A stretch of 22,923 bases of DNA from Thiocapsa sp. UBA6158 (GTDB lineage Bacteria; Pseudomonadota; Gammaproteobacteria; Chromatiales; Chromatiaceae), in contig NZ_DIUM01000107.1 of NCBI RefSeq assembly GCF_002423035.1, positions 1-22,923 of the forward strand, read 5' to 3'. Of the stretch, positions 21,690-22,923 are shown one piece after another; position 1 is the first letter of the stretch; every line of letters begins with the position of its first letter. A program made the translations under genes and the position numbers. The notes below the pieces were generated by a model, which did not search any database, was not told where the DNA came from, and worked only from the letters and a program-made list of their open reading frames with translations.

Positions 21690-22923
21690 TCTCCGACGTC
21701 TTCATCGACCGGCCTCGGCTCTCGATCGTCATCTCGGTCGTCATCACGCTCGCCGGGCTGATCGCCATCACCCGCATCCCGGTCGCCCAGTTTCCCGACA
21801 TCGTCCCGCCGCAGGTGTCGGTCAGCGCGGCCTATCCAGGCGCGAGCGCATCGGTGGTGGAGTCGACCGTCGCTCAGCCGATCGAGTCGCAGGTCAACGG
21901 CGTGGACAACATGCTCTACATGCAGTCCACCAGCGGCAACGACGGCAGCTATTCGCTCACCGTCACCTTCGCGCTCGGCTCGGATCCGGACATCAACACG
22001 GTCAATGTGCAGAACCGCGCCAATCTGGCGATGGCCCAGCTCCCGGAGGAGGTGAAGCGGCAGGGTCTGACGGTCCAGAAGCAATCCAACGCCATGTTGC
22101 AGGTCGTGGCGCTGAGTTCGCCGAAGGGGTCCTACGACGGGCTGTTCCTGAGTAATTACGCGACCATCAATGTCGTCGATACCCTGGCGCGCGTGCCCGG
22201 TGTGGGACAGGCGTCGCTGTTCGGGCCGCTGGACTACAGCATGCGGATCTGGCTCGACGTGGATCGCCTGACCGCGCTCTCGCTGACCCCCGCGGACGTG
22301 ATTGCGGCGATCCAGAGCCAGAACATCCAGGCCGCGGTCGGGCGGATCGGCGCGCAACCCATGACGGCCGACCAACAGTTCCAGATCACGCTCCAGACCC
22401 GCGGGCGTCTGAGCGATGCGGCTGAGTTCGAGCGCATCGTGGTGCGGGCCAACCCGGACGGCTCCACCGTGCTGGTCTCGGATGTCGGGCGTGTCGAGCT
22501 CGGTGCGCGCCAGTCGGACTCCTTCAGCCGCTTGGACGGACGGGATGCGGCCGCCATCGGGATCTATCTCGCGCCCGGCGCCAATGCGGTGTCCGTGGCC
22601 AAGGCCGTCGAGACCGCCATGGAACGGCTCGCCGAGCGGTTTCCGGACGATCTCGACTATACCTTGGTGTACGACACCACGGATTTCGTGAATGCGAGCC
22701 TCGAGAAGGTCGTCCATACCCTGCTCGAGGCGTTCGTCCTGGTGATCCTGGTCGTCTTCCTCTTTCTCGGGAGTTGGCGTGCCACCCTGATCCCCTTGAT
22801 CGCGGTGCCCGTGGCCCTGATCGGGACCTTCGCCTTCCTGCTCATGATCGGCTTTTCGGCCAACACCATCTCGCTCTTGGCCGTGGTGCTGGCGATCGGG
22901 ATCGTGGTCGACGACGCCATCGT
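21686..22923 (+). CDS. RND (HAE1 family) efflux permease, truncated by the window end
   Basis: This is the N-terminal 412 residues of an inner-membrane proton-driven multidrug or solvent efflux pump; the window ends inside the gene. Visible parts are transmembrane helix 1 (about 10-30), the porter-domain opening P-V-A-Q-F-P-D-I-V-P-P-Q-V-S, the pore region with N-R-A-N-L-A-M-A-Q-L-P, and helices 2-4. Helix 4 ends in V-V-D-D-A-I, whose paired Asp residues are the proton-relay site. ATG 21686 overlaps the adaptor stop by four bases. Substrates cannot be told from this portion. An outer-membrane factor may follow beyond the window. Confidence 0.93.
   Translation, partial: MISDVFIDRPRLSIVISVVITLAGLIAITRIPVAQFPDIVPPQVSVSAAYPGASASVVESTVAQPIESQVNGVDNMLYMQSTSGNDGSYSLTVTFALGSDPDINTVNVQNRANLAMAQLPEEVKRQGLTVQKQSNAMLQVVALSSPKGSYDGLFLSNYATINVVDTLARVPGVGQASLFGPLDYSMRIWLDVDRLTALSLTPADVIAAIQSQNIQAAVGRIGAQPMTADQQFQITLQTRGRLSDAAEFERIVVRANPDGSTVLVSDVGRVELGARQSDSFSRLDGRDAAAIGIYLAPGANAVSVAKAVETAMERLAERFPDDLDYTLVYDTTDFVNASLEKVVHTLLEAFVLVILVVFLFLGSWRATLIPLIAVPVALIGTFAFLLMIGFSANTISLLAVVLAIGIVVDDAI

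Noticed and set aside
1..22923. CRISPR arrays, tRNA, rRNA or complete insertion sequences
   Set aside because: No regular direct repeats with spacers, no cloverleaf or rRNA segments and no transposase were seen on either strand.

Overview
The window is GC-rich (roughly two thirds G+C by eye), densely packed and entirely chromosomal in character. Codon use, gene families and short 4-bp gene overlaps suggest a gammaproteobacterium. A HoxW-like hydrogenase maturation protease, a CbiMNQO cobalt importer under a cobalamin riboswitch and an arsenate-export operon fit a purple sulfur bacterium of the Chromatiaceae (Thiocapsa or Allochromatium type). That placement is inferred from gene content; no rRNA or other phylogenetic marker is present.

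Layout. Positions 8-720 (minus) hold a small unknown gene coupled to a truncated 7TMR-DISM sensor. Positions 1119-3889 encode a GspA/ExeA ATPase and GspB/ExeB, the accessory pair of type II secretion, with no other secretion genes nearby. MgtE (4027-5469) converges on a small exported glycine-zipper protein. Positions 6064-8423 form a three-gene cluster of unknown role: a membrane-anchored propeller-like protein, a small anchored protein and a DUF2726-like protein. A minus-strand operon (10052-8591) pairs a divergent TrpD/YbiB-like protein with a Rieske ferredoxin. A LEA-type lipoprotein (10225-10731) is followed by the remnant of an EAL phosphodiesterase.

A cobalamin riboswitch (about 11045-11236) then precedes cbiM-cbiN-cbiQ-cbiO (11394-14034), a cobalt ECF importer whose genes abut or overlap. 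Next is an arsenic module: ArsR, thioredoxin-type arsenate reductase ArsC, a glyceraldehyde-3-phosphate dehydrogenase and ArsJ. The last two make and export 1-arseno-3-phosphoglycerate, so the cell has both a reductive and an organoarsenical route for arsenate. The orphan hydrogenase protease follows. A PlpD-type patatin autotransporter (minus) converges on it and is divergent from an RND efflux pair (adaptor plus permease) that runs off the right edge.

The most unusual signal is non-coding. Three elements of exactly 84 bp (8421-8504, 8526-8609, 18011-18094) are bounded by perfect 11-bp inverted repeats. They lie only between converging genes, and their ends supply stop codons or terminal codons of those genes. 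The outer stem shows a compensatory base change between copies. They look like an undescribed dispersed element that may act as a bidirectional 3'-end structure.
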